From NCBI RefSeq assembly GCF_964340395.1, contig NC_135568.1:1036001-1100000 (forward strand): a stretch of 64,000 nt of DNA, given 5' to 3'. Positions 46,196-57,570 of this stretch are shown here, piece by piece. Position 1 is the stretch's first letter, and each line of letters opens with the position of its first letter. This stretch comes from Glandiceps talaboti. Lineage: Eukaryota > Hemichordata > Enteropneusta > Spengelidae. The notes beneath the pieces are model-generated. The model worked only from the letters and a program-made list of their open reading frames with translations, made no database searches and was not told where the DNA came from. Both the position numbers and the translations under genes were made by a program.

Positions 46196-48850
46196 ACATA
46201 TAACTATATCACCAAAGTTAACTCTAGTTACAATATCCAGTCTGTCCATCATAGACACATTTCACCTAGTAAATGTTACCCCATTGACCCAGTCCACGTC
46301 ACCCTTCTATGTCCACTGTGACGGATTTACCTCTGTTCAACCATAGAGTGGAGAAGAAACATCTCCATTGTCTATGGTTCATCTGTATGTGTTACAGATG
46401 ACATATTCATAATTGTTAGTAGATTCCACATTTTGACTACATTGTGCCCTACTTCGACTGAAAAGTGATATCAAGGACATGGAATATAGATCACAAGAGC
46501 ATACTTAAGTCTGTACGACAACTGTTTACATTTCACACATTCATATTAATCATTTACAATGTTATTTGGAATAGTCATTAAGGCATGGCAACTCCTAATC
46601 AAGACTTAATATGGTTTGCCTTGATTATTCAGTCATACACATGCATTATGTAAATTTGGACATCAATGAAAATACAAGGTAGTTTGCCCTTAGAACAGAA
46701 GCAAGGGGCACTTCCAGGGAGTCGAATGAACGAAGCTTGAATCACGATTGTGCCTCAGTCAACCCAGATGTATAATTGGGGACCTGGTAGGATAGAGGTT
46801 GTGTATGGTATACTATAAAATATTCCTAAGGACGGTCGGTTTTATTCCATTATGCTATGACCTTATATGAACATATAGTTCCACGATGCAACAAATGATT
46901 TTTTTAAATTACGCCCTCTACGGATGGAAAATAAAATAAAAAAGATTATAAGGTCACTGATGGTAAAATGATGACACCATGGGTGTACTAGGCTACATTT
47001 ATTACATTTTTGCTGCAATTCGGAACTTTTACTGAAACAAGTAGTTCATACTTACATCCTGAATCTGTTATTAAGCATCACAACTTAAAGATGCAGTAGC
47101 GGCAACTTTAATGTGTTTTTTTAATGTTCTATTAGGTACAATAACTTACTCGTAATATCGTAACTCTTAACAGTATTGCATCACCTCAAGGTAAACATAT
47201 TTTAGGTAGTTGTATACAAATCAAATCAAATTGAATTTGAGGTCCATACGGACACATCATGCAGCGCCCTCAACGATTTAACCGTATTCCTGTACTTCTT
47301 ATGGATAATATCAACCACCGATTAATGTGTACAATGGCTAATAATTTGTACTTTGACAATATCAGTGAATTATATTGCGGTTGTTAGATTGAAAAATGAT
47401 ATTCCAGTTACCACTAGTGTAATTTTAGCGTGACATCAGATTCAAAATCAAGCTTTTGCTCAAAATTTAAACAAGTCACTACTGTAACACTACCTAGGGA
47501 TAATATTGACCATAATTAACAGATACAATGTATTTTTGTAAGTGAATATATCTTTGGCTACTTGATGAAAAAAATGTTACAGTTGCATCTCGTGTAGGTA
47601 TTAAAAGTATCACTAATATGTACAGACACACTTGTTGTGTTTCAACCGATCGACCGAGCCATCATTTTCAAATTGTTACAATGATAACAACTAAGATAGA
47701 TAGGATTGGCATCACCATCTTTATACTCGACTCGTTCTCAATAGCCAGTAGTAAACTTACAATCGAACCAGTGAACGGGATAACAGTGTTGAATATATGG
47801 CAACTGACTTCATATATAGCGAAAATCGCATCGATTTTATCATAATTATTCTTTTGACTAGAGAAATATTGATCCTACAGTTTTAATATTGTAGTAAAAT
47901 ATTGAACGAATGAATAAAAACGTCATATGGAGATTGTAACTTCGTTGCGCATGCTCAGAGCATGTCTTTGCACAAATACTCATAACACTTCACTACATAG
48001 TATTTCTGACGTTTTATTCGGCATTCAATCAATGTACACATGTCCACAGTTATGTCGTTTATTATGGTTTCAATCATCTTTCATATCTTTTTTTTAAAGA
48101 AACTAATATCCGACGGAACATTGAAGATCAAACAACCAAAGGGTGCCATCGATTTGTATTGATCACCAAATGCCACAAATAAGTGAGTTTTCGTGATGTC
48201 ACCATAGTTATACTAGTAGAAGTAGCTGGGAGAATGGGCAATCACGAACATATGTTTATCATATATGGTACACGTTTTGACACTCACTTTCTACTAATAG
48301 CTTATCTCTGTCACATTTCCAACAGCTGTGGTATGGTGTTACCATATATACGATTCTAATCCCACTGTGTTACGTGACGACAGCTGCCATTAAGGGGCTA
48401 GTCATTTTTACAACTTACTGGGTGACGGGGGTTGAGATACAACACTTACCCGCATACTCAAAGCCATTTACTACTAACTTCTCATAGCAGTATTTGACAT
48501 AATTTCATTGTTGTATTTTCTTGTGATAAAGATAACAAAGAGAAACTTTTTATAGAATCTTCCTACCCCACCCCTATACCAACGCATCCTGGCCCTAAAG
48601 AAACAACATTCCGTGCACTACCACCACCACCACTTCCCGCTTCAAGAGACAGTTATCCCTTTCCACAAAAACACCCCTCCCAGTAAGAAACACGTGAACG
48701 GCCCTTGTCGGGTTTTTATTGTAATTTTCGGACATCACTGGTAACCTGTTGTAGCATAAGTTAGTGATCAATTATCACGAAGTAATCAGATAGTACAGAC
48801 GGAAAAGTTGCCAATGAAAGCAGAACAGTTGTTAATACGGATCGCAAGCA
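46196..48850. other. No gene recognised
   Basis: AT-rich sequence without recognisable exons or elements. Short frames have no domain similarity. Confidence 0.4.
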
Positions 48851-51044
48851 ATGTTGTTAATACGGCGATGGTGGCAAAGATGTGCACTATTGGGTATTCT
48901 AACTCTCATAGCATCTTTCCTATTTATTTACTCACCAGGTAAGAATTAAGTTTATGTTTTACATGTATCAATATACACATGTAAATAACACAAACTACAA
49001 ATTTGAAACTAAAGGCACGAAAAATAACAGAGAGTCTGGTTAGACGTACTCCGTACAGCCAATGGCGTTGACAGTACAAGGATAATATACATGCATATCT
49101 ATAAGTATTATGAATTCAGTTTTTCCTGCATATATATGCATTAAATTGCTGTAGAGACAATTTAAATCATAAGTTATACTTCTCTCCATTATTAGATCAT
49201 ACTGTTGCTATGGTAATAGTTACCGTCGAGGCACAGTCGTAAAAAGACAGTCAGCAATGGTAGACCGTTTCTCTGACAAGTGAAGTCAATAAATTCAATC
49301 GGCTCGATCGATGTTCTGACCGATAACTCTCAGTAAAGGTTATCTATCACCACATTACAAATTTGACATTTTACACTCAAAAATGCGATTTATGATATAC
49401 ACTACGTATAGACTCACTGTATTGTTATATCGGGTTTATCCACATGAATTTTATATCTAGGATTCAAATGTTAACACTAATCTTTGGATGCACTCAAAAA
49501 CCATGTCATCGAATCATTCATTCCATACACAAGTTCTCTTCTTCCACTTCGATTGCGAAACAGAGAAGAATGAAGTATGAAATACTATTCAGAGATTTTT
49601 TTCAAGAGAACCTTTTTACAGCCGTGAAAAGGAGTACTTATTTCGAAACATATAACTTTTACTTTAGAGGCTGCTTTGTACATTAGAATCCACCCAAGTG
49701 GATTGACACTGCCACTGACCTGTCAGTAACAAAATACATGTAATATATAGGAGTACTTATATCGAAACATATAACTTTTACTGTAGAGGCTGCTTTGTAC
49801 ATTAGAATCCACCCAAGTGGATTGACACTGCCACTGACCTGTCAGTAACAAAATACATGTAATATATAGGAGTACTTAAATCGAAACATATAACTTTTAC
49901 TTTAGAGGCTGCTTTGTACATTATAGAACCCAATATATGATCAGCTGTAAACGTTGACTCAAACTAATGTGTGTACTGTACAGGAACAAAGATTCCATGG
50001 AGAGACACCCGTCAGAGTCAAGGTGACTCCAACAGATCAACACCAACGGTTATTGGCTGGCCTAAAATATCGCCATCGATGAAGAAGATTTTGAGAAAAT
50101 CTGTTCTGATTGTTGCCGGCAAACGAACCGGGTCTTCTTTTTTCGGAGAGTTCTTTAACCGTAACCATGACGTGTTCTACTATTTTGAACCGTTGGAAAT
50201 ATTCACTCGTCTAGTTCTGACTGGACAATTGTCTCCAGATTTATTTGATGCCTACGCGACAGACACACTTCTACGGATATTGCAATGTGACTTTACTGGG
50301 ATAGTGGCGCAATGGAAATTTTTAAGGAAACATGGATGCACATGTTCAAAAGCCATTGCTTCTACAGAACTATGTCGGAAAGAATATGAAAATAGCCAAA
50401 ATTGGACAATTCCATCGTCCCTTCAGAGAGAAATACTCGAGTACGAATGCCATCAACATAATATCGTTGCTGTGAAGACAATACGAATATACGATCTAAA
50501 TCTGTTACGTTTTATTGCCATGAACCACAACATAGATTTAAAAATTATTCAGCTTGTTCGTGACCCAAGAGCTGTTTATCACTCTAGGGTCGTCCTTAAT
50601 GCTCCTAATTATGATTACCAGAGGAAAAAAACATGTTTTGGCGAAATGGAAGATTACTGTCGAAATGTGAAGAAAAGTATCACCATTGGAAAATCAGGGC
50701 AAAGCTGGTTAAAGGGCCATTACAGATTGGTGCGTTATGAAGATATTGCTACAGGCAAAATGGACATGATGATGGAAATTTATGAATTTATTGGTATTGA
50801 ACTTAGTAGGAATGTCAATGGTTGGCTACGCTCTCTCAATTTATTAAAAAATAACACAAAAGTAAAAGGGCCCTTTTCGACTATGAATGGAGCTGATAAT
50901 GCCTTGAAACTGTGGAGGAAACAAATGAGGTACCAAACGATTGAAACCTTGCAGCGTGTGTGTAAAGACAGTATGGAGTTACTGGGTTATAAAATATTCG
51001 ACACTGAGCTGAAACTAAGAAACACAAAATTCAGGTCTTTCTAA
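48851..51044 (+). CDS. Carbohydrate sulfotransferase (CHST1-7 type), 382 aa, 2 exons
   Basis: Exon 1 (48851-48938) gives a short cytosolic RRWWQR segment and a hydrophobic anchor (CALLGILTLIASFLFIYS), as in type II Golgi enzymes. Exon 2 (49984-51044) follows GTACAG and joins in phase 1. The 5'-phosphosulfate loop RTGSSFFGEFF is at residues 77-87, VFYYFEPLEIF follows, and the 3'-phosphate site LVRDPRAVYHSR is around 220-231. RYEDIA follows at 280-285. The family transfers sulfate from PAPS to carbon 6 of Gal, GalNAc or GlcNAc in glycans in the Golgi lumen. Size fits the family (about 380-410 aa). Which sugar is used cannot be told. The first intron holds a 119-bp tandem repeat. Confidence 0.88.
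49631..49925. repeat. 119-bp tandem repeat, 2.5 copies, in sulfotransferase intron
   Basis: Copies start GGAGTACTTA at 49631, 49750 and 49869. Each full copy includes AATCCACCCAAGTGGATTGA, CACTGCCACTGACCTGTCAG, which is the reverse complement of the 53-bp repeat at 42.9 kb. It ends 58 bp before the exon 2 acceptor. Confidence 0.9.
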
Positions 51045-51415
51045 GTGTCTTTGTCGTAATATACTATTAATGACATTCACTCTTCAATATCATTCTTCCT
51101 TGAGGTTCATACAAAGAAAATACGAGTGACATAAGGGACCTTGTCACTACAAGTCAAAGACGGGGTCTATTTAAAGACGAGTAGCGGCAAAACCTTTTTG
51201 TTGTGTGTCTGTTCTGACTGAATGTAAAAATGTAGTGAATAACGTTTTAAGAAAAGAAAATAGCGTTTCAGTTATATTAATGGCTAGAGATCGACAGTTA
51301 AATATATCATTTCTTTGCTGTCTCTAACTAGTGAGTCGTGATAATGTAAGAAAGTTTGATATGTTGTTGAATCTGATCAAGGTCTATGTATGTGTGTTAT
51401 AGTATTATAGTACCT
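51045..51415. other. Sulfotransferase 3' flank
   Basis: No exon; AT-rich sequence after the stop codon. A plus-strand AATAAA lies near 51518-51523, beyond the microsatellite. Confidence 0.4.
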
Positions 51416-51464
51416 GCATGTATGTATGTATGTATGTATGTATGTATGTATGTATGTATGTATG

Positions 51465-51496
<32 letters not shown>

Positions 51497-51721
51497 AAAG
51501 AAATGCATAAGTAACTAATAAACCAGTCCGTATATATAGCTGTTAAATCCGACGTTTCGAATAAATATTCTTTTTCAAAGGAAAAATTGGCGAGACACAG
51601 AAATGCCAGGTCAAAACCCGAACATTTCTAAATATATTGGAACAAAACCGCGCGTGATATATATAAACGGTTATACGTGGGATAAGTTCTTAAATTCGCA
51701 CGCACCAAATAGAACCCAATA

Positions 51722-51805
<84 letters not shown>
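51416..51805. repeat. (TATG)n, Penelope-like end fragment and (TA)n
   Basis: (TATG)n at 51416-51493 and (TA)n at 51725-51805 bracket about 230 bp. Within it, CCGACGTTTCGAATAAATAT followed by TCTTTTTCAAAGG resembles the termini of Penelope-like elements, but no hammerhead core is present. Assignment of the middle part is tentative. Confidence 0.5.
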
Positions 51806-51809
<4 letters not shown>

Positions 51810-51990
51810 TACACTGAGGTTCTGTCTATAAAGAATATCAACATGAACCATATATCTTTACCCTGAACAGACTGATCTCCTTTCATCGCTGGGTCTTCAG
51901 TTCTGTCACACTATAAATACTGGAGACAACAGCTATTGTCATGTAAATTGTGCTCTTGTCTTGGAATGGTATGAATTTTAATTTATTAAG

Positions 51991-51995
51991 TCTAT

Positions 51996-52034
<39 letters not shown>

Positions 52035-52356
52035 TATTTTTCTTGAAGGAATAGTGGCAGACATTTCTGAGACCAAATATCATGATATGATGAGTTTATC
52101 TCTTTAAACTTTGATGCGAATAGACCATAATTATAACAACTGTCAATCTTTGTTTTAGTGTGTTCTTTATTTCATTTACATTTGTACAATACAGATAATT
52201 CATGTTCTTCAACTGCTGTATACGGTAATTAAAATAATACACTCCAACATAAATTGTAAACGAGTGGCTTCTCCCCTTTACGTTCTAAAAAATATATTTA
52301 TAGTGAAGCTTGGAGTTGATGTTAACGACCTCGTAGGTAAGATGATTCATGAAATA

Positions 52357-52450
<94 letters not shown>
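51991..52450. repeat. (TTTA)n and (CT)n microsatellites
   Basis: TTTA run at 51991-52037 and about 45 CT repeats at 52362-52450 followed by C8. No gene between them. Confidence 0.95.
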
Positions 52451-52453
<3 letters not shown>

Positions 52454-52649
52454 CCCCCCATAGCCTTTACTACCAGCCCACAAGTCATGATGTTATCGCA
52501 ATACTCCAAATACTGTATGGGTTTTTGTTAATTGTAGTGTGTGAAACAATAACTAAGATAAGTTTATTTGAATATGAATAGAAGGTATTACGTAATTAAA
52601 AAATAAACAGGTGAGTGATTGATGAACACATTTGGTTATTTGCTATGGT

Positions 52650-53515
52650 GATGGCAAAGTGTAAAGACACATCTTCAAAATGTATCGAGTTGGTGGACCC
52701 CAAAATTATCACGTACGAAAACCGAATGGCTGGTTCGAAGCGTTTCTAACGATACAGAAACGTGTCCCCACTGGTATGTGTGGAGGTGTTTGCTTTCCTC
52801 TGAGTATATGTGTAGTAAGTGCGGGGAAACCAGACCTGATGCAAAGATAGTTCAGCTGCTATAAATAACGGCTATGTATTAGATGTGTACGACCATGTCG
52901 TAGAAGGAATGGACTGCGAATTGGTTCGAAGATTCAAAGTTATTTATATCAATATCTGACGGATGGTGATTCCATTTATTTCAAGACTAAGTGCAAGTGA
53001 AACTTAGTATCAGCGAATATTGGTACAGTCTTTTGCCTGGAAGTATGCACGATCACTGTAGAACATAGCATTGACCATCGGCCACCCTGCTGGACAAAGG
53101 AAGATCGTCGTATAGACGAATATAACCGTGAGAAAATGGTTGACGGACGGTGGGTCTTTGATGACGGACGGTGGGTCTTTGATGGTTTAGAAAGGGATAG
53201 CGACCAACGAAATATTTTCCTCGTTTCAGTGGACAAGTGGGATGTCAATAATTTACTGGCGATAATTTTGCACTTGATAAAGCCTTAAAATAACTAGTAT
53301 ATCCGTTTGCTAGAGGACGCATGATTGTCTCGACAAGGCTGGATACATACATTTAACTGTAATCCACGTACACAGTGAGACCTTCAAATCAGTACACAGT
53401 GAGACACCTTCAAAGGATCCAAAGACAGGGGCATGCATGAACACTCTGGAAGGCAGTTGGATTCACGTAAAAAAAGGTCTGCCTCAATGTTGGTCAGTTG
53501 AAGACACAAAGTAAG
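52650..53515 (+). pseudogene. Merlin/ISXO2-like (IS1595 family) DNA transposase, decayed
   Basis: Translation in shifting frames gives an early HWYVWRC segment. Then come RRIDEYNREKMVDGRWVFDG, LERDSDQRN-IFLVSVDKWD, and DPKTGACMNTLEGSWIHVKK followed by GLPQCW. These match, in order, the core of ISXO2-like transposases, which eukaryotes carry as Merlin elements: the IDE acidic motif, the WVFGG(I/L)ER strand, and the H/NTIE(G/S)SW...KK block with the last catalytic residue. Several stops and frameshifts break it. A 21-bp segment containing GACGGACGGTGGGTCTTTGA is duplicated in tandem at about 53142-53182, and the middle of the catalytic core is deleted. Confidence 0.75.
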
Positions 53516-54253
53516 TTTACACCAGTTACTTTGCCAAGTGGCTGTATTGTCAAAAGTATGGGCCTAACTGCAAGTCGACACTATTTACTGAAGTCGACAC
53601 ATTAAATGAAATGCAATGCCGACCCAGTTTCCGCTGTAATACAGAGTGTAAAGGTTGAATATTGCTACCGTTATCTTCTTTTCTGTACGTACATGGAATC
53701 TATTATTATTCATAAGATGGCATTATATGTAAAGAATATTAATTTTATTATCAATATGGGAAGTTTTTTATTAAGCTCTGATAGCCTAAGTTAAATACTT
53801 GTCTGTGGTATCGTGTTTCCATGGCAACTGTTGTCAGTTTTGAAGTTCAACTTATTATCCTTGACTGGTGTGTTATCACATCGTGTAGCTTTCAGTGCCA
53901 TATCAAATTAAATAGTCCTCTCTCGTATAGTAGTGAGAATGTCGCCTCCAGTGTCGAATTTATCGACTCGTCAATAAGATTTCAATCAATTGGTTTACTG
54001 TCATTGCGGTTTTCAACATCGGAGAATCACTTATTTTGGAAAAACAACCAATCATGACACGTGCGGAAATTACTGATCGTTGCCAATCACGTGATCACTT
54101 AGATATAGTATCTTGTTACGCCAACCATCTTCTGACATAGTTCGTTTCTACATCTTCATTTACCAGTCTTGCATGGTGATGTCACCAGCGTGAACATCGC
54201 TTTCCATCTCGCGTTCGTTCATTATTTACGTCGTATATTATTAAGTGGACAGG
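53516..54253. other. Upstream region of GPCR exon
   Basis: No exon recognised. Sequence includes two CACGTG-type boxes (about 54059 and 54090, near the motif ATCACGTGATCAC). No TATA box stands out. Confidence 0.4.
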
Positions 54254-55096
54254 ATGACTTCGGAATCCGGGATCGCAAATCTCTCAGATGTTTCTCGGCA
54301 AGAGAATGATGCTGCTACTGTGTATCAATGCGAAAAACCGTGCCTTGGAAAGATAGACGCCGTTCTAACACCTTTGATATTCGCTGTGACTTTCATAACC
54401 AACCTATGTACATTGGTTGTTATGGGGAGAGCAGTAAATGCGAAGTCTCGCATAGCCAATATTCCAATTTTGTTAGTTCTATCACTGTCACTTACAGATT
54501 TACTTATTGCAGTGTTGGGTGATTCGGTGTGGGTTTTTGCTCATTTTGGTGGAAACTGGCTTGGGAATGGCCAATCGTGTCAGTATGCAGCTTTCATAAT
54601 GATAGCACTCAATACTCTTTCCCAAAGCCTTGTGGTGTTAATGGGAATTGAACGGTTTCTGTCGATACGAAAACCGTTTTTTTACGAGAAACACGTGAGT
54701 GCACACACCGTTATCACGTCAATTTTAGCCCTAGTTGCATTCTCTGCTGTCAAAGCCGTTTTAATGTTTTTCAGCATCCGTGAGAGTTTGATGTTATTTA
54801 ACGAACATACTCAACTCTACTGTACTATTAGCATCGGACATACAAAGGCATTTATCAAACTCTATGTCTATTGGACTGTCACTGAAGAATTTATTCTCGT
54901 TTCCGTCCTTATTTTCTGCAACATAGCTGTACTCAGCTCGATGAAAAAGCTAAAGCGAATGATGTCAGTAATATGCCCTAGGAACAAAGAAGATTATTAT
55001 AAACAAGTTGACATGATAAAGGGAATTCATGCTGAGTTTTCACGATTGATGGTAGCAATTACGATAGTGTTTCTCATCACCATAATACCGTTACAG
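54254..55096 (+). CDS. Prostanoid-receptor-like GPCR, first coding exon (TM1-TM6)
   Basis: The exon encodes 281 residues from ATG 54254 to the donor TTACAG|GTAAGC. Six hydrophobic helices are seen: about 37-57, 70-95, 110-132, 150-174, 200-226 and 263-281. Features include LSLTDLL in TM2, a C109-C190 disulfide pair, GIERFLSIRKPFFYEKHV after TM3, and NLSD as an N-glycosylation site. ERF in place of DRY, the PFFY block, and a basic loop before AEFSRLMVAI all fit prostaglandin receptors (EP2/EP4/DP/IP type). The intron at the end of TM6 is the position conserved in vertebrate prostanoid receptor genes. The TM7 exon, expected to contain DPW, was not found up to the window end. Ligand is unknown; a related amine or lipid receptor remains possible. 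Confidence 0.7.
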
Positions 55097-55295
55097 GTAA
55101 GCTACTAAATCAGTTCTACATCTCATTCATAGCTACATAGTCTACAACTAATCCCGTTTCTACTTCTATCTCTCGTAAGAAGAGGTAGTGTAATGGTAAT
55201 ATTAATGTGAGTCTCTGTGTGTGTATGTGTGTGTGTATGTCTGTCTGTGACAGTGTGTGTCTGTCTGTCTATCTGTGTCTGTGTGTCTGTCTGTG

Positions 55296-55360
<65 letters not shown>

Positions 55361-55370
55361 ATATCTGTCA

Positions 55371-55420
<50 letters not shown>

Positions 55421-57000
55421 GTGTGAATGTCCATCATGATCAGTCAGTATACATCATATCTCCAACATCACAGGGATGATTATGACAAAAGTTGGCAGAC
55501 AGATTTTGGAAAACTTCGTACATATTAATTAGTATTATTAGTTAATTTTGACCAAGATTTGACTATGATACTGTCTGTCAGGAATATTTTGTTTGACAAA
55601 CCTAATATTTGATACAGGCATATACTATTTGGTCAATCAACATGCGACTAGGTATTGGCTGAAACGCATGCATACTAATCTGCCTCTAAACCATACTTTT
55701 GCCAGTTTTTTGATGATTTATGTGTACACTGATTGAATTATGTTAAATATTACTTTCTTTGAGGAAAGTCGGTTTGTAAGCTCTTGACGGTTAAGATATT
55801 CAGCTTAGACGGAGCTTTATCACATTCTTTAAATGTGAGAAAGTTAATTAAACTCAAGATTCCGTGTGTTTGCCAGTTCTCTTTTAGTTTCTACTTGTTG
55901 TGGGTGTTCGCTGTTCTATCTCCTAGAGCTTTCTTACGCCCCGCAATTTCTTTCTCTTACAAAGTGTAAATACAACTAAATTGCTAGTTTTGAGCTCACG
56001 CTGCCGCGCCTCATGGGAATACTGTGATATTGTATTAAGAGGGAAATGTATTTTAATTAGAAAGATTACAGAATATAGGTTGCAGTAACCTTGTCATCTA
56101 TATTTTACAATGAGAAGTAAATAGAAATTAATTTGAAATGACTGACGATTTTATATTCTCTATGACATTATCGAAAATCAGTCCTTCAAAAACATCTGGC
56201 TAAAAGCAACATATATCACCAAGATCGCAATTCCTATACTAACAAATACATGCATATACACAATACATGTATTGATGGCTTTATCATTAAAATCAACATT
56301 CATATACAAATGCATTTATACGCAATACGTGTAGTGGTGGTTTTATCAGTAAAATTTCCCCGGTTAAATGTTTTCAGTGACAAATCATGTGACTTGGCTA
56401 AAGTGAGAGATACAGAACAAAACAAGAGTCTAATCAAATCAAATCAACGGAAATTAAAGGATAGTCATGTTTGACCTTTGACCTATCACACCGTATTATT
56501 TGCATGCAGAGTAGGATATAAAACAGTCAGACGATTGTAAGCCGTGACGTCATAAGTTACAGTATGTAGAGCATGATAAGATAATGATGAATATTTGCAA
56601 CAATTTAGAAACGATGACAATACTGAGTAAATTATATGGTTAATACTTACACTCTCATCAAGTTATGGCACAGTGCGACTAACTAATACAGGTTTTTACA
56701 ATTCTTACACAGTCAGCAAACCTACAAAATCAAATCTTGTCATTTTTACAATCCTAAGATCTAAACACACTTAAACTTGAAAAGTTGAAAAGTAACGCCT
56801 ATTTATGTTATAGGTATATGATCATCTTACTTTTTTCATGACCCTATTTGGTATACTGAAAAAATAAGATAAACTGAACGTCTGAAAAAACTCTCAAATG
56901 TCATCCTGTTCACTGAGTAGATTAGCAGATATAAAGATATGAAGTGAGAAACCACAAGTTGTCATATCGTAACGCTGAAATGACTCCATCGCTGACAATG
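55097..57000. other. GPCR intron or 3' region with TCTA/TCTG microsatellites
   Basis: (TCTA)n and (TCTG)n at about 55258-55419. No TM7-coding exon recognised. A weak TM-like frame near 55784-55969 lacks NPxxY/DPWxY. Confidence 0.5.
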
Positions 57001-57140
57001 TCCTGAACACTACTGACTGACTGACTGACTGACTGACTAACCAACTATAACTAATTGACTGTGACTGACTGACTGACTGACTGACTGGCTGGCTGGCTGG
57101 CTGGCTGGCTAGTTGACTGGTTGACTGACGCACTGACTGA
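57001..57140. repeat. (GACT)n/(GGCT)n microsatellite
   Basis: GACT runs at 57011-57040 and 57060-57087, then GGCT to about 57110, then GACT/GATT. Confidence 0.9.
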
Positions 57141-57480
57141 TTGATTGATTGACAGACTATATAATGGAGGTGCTTCTTTCATCAATTCACCAATAAATGA
57201 GGTGTTTACTCCTTAGGGATTTTACAAAGTATGAAACTGTAGCTGTTGTGTCGAAATAGGTCCATACTATCGGTCATAATTGTAAAGCGTTGTCAACAGT
57301 ATAAGGGAAAGTACTAAATAGTAACTTCCATTATTTTTTCACTTAAAAACTACAAAATTGACAAATTTTACCGGAAGTACAGTTTCTGTATTTGTTTATT
57401 ATAAATATTGTTCAACTATCTCAAAAGACAGTTTGTAATTAATTCATCATTTAATCAAGTACTAGTATTACAAGCAATAT

Positions 57481-57570
57481 AAAAGGACAACCAATAGAAA
57501 ACAGTGTGACAAAAGGACAGCCTATAGAAAACGGCGTGACAAAAGGACAACCAAAAGATGACGGCGTGAC
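57481..57570. repeat. 30-bp tandem repeat, three copies
   Basis: AAAAGGACAACCAATAGAAA plus ACGGCGTGAC, three diverged copies with no spacers. Confidence 0.9.

Noticed and set aside
55784-55969. Possible TM7 exon of the GPCR
   Set aside because: Hydrophobic but without NPxxY or DPWxY, no ATG and no acceptor in phase 0.
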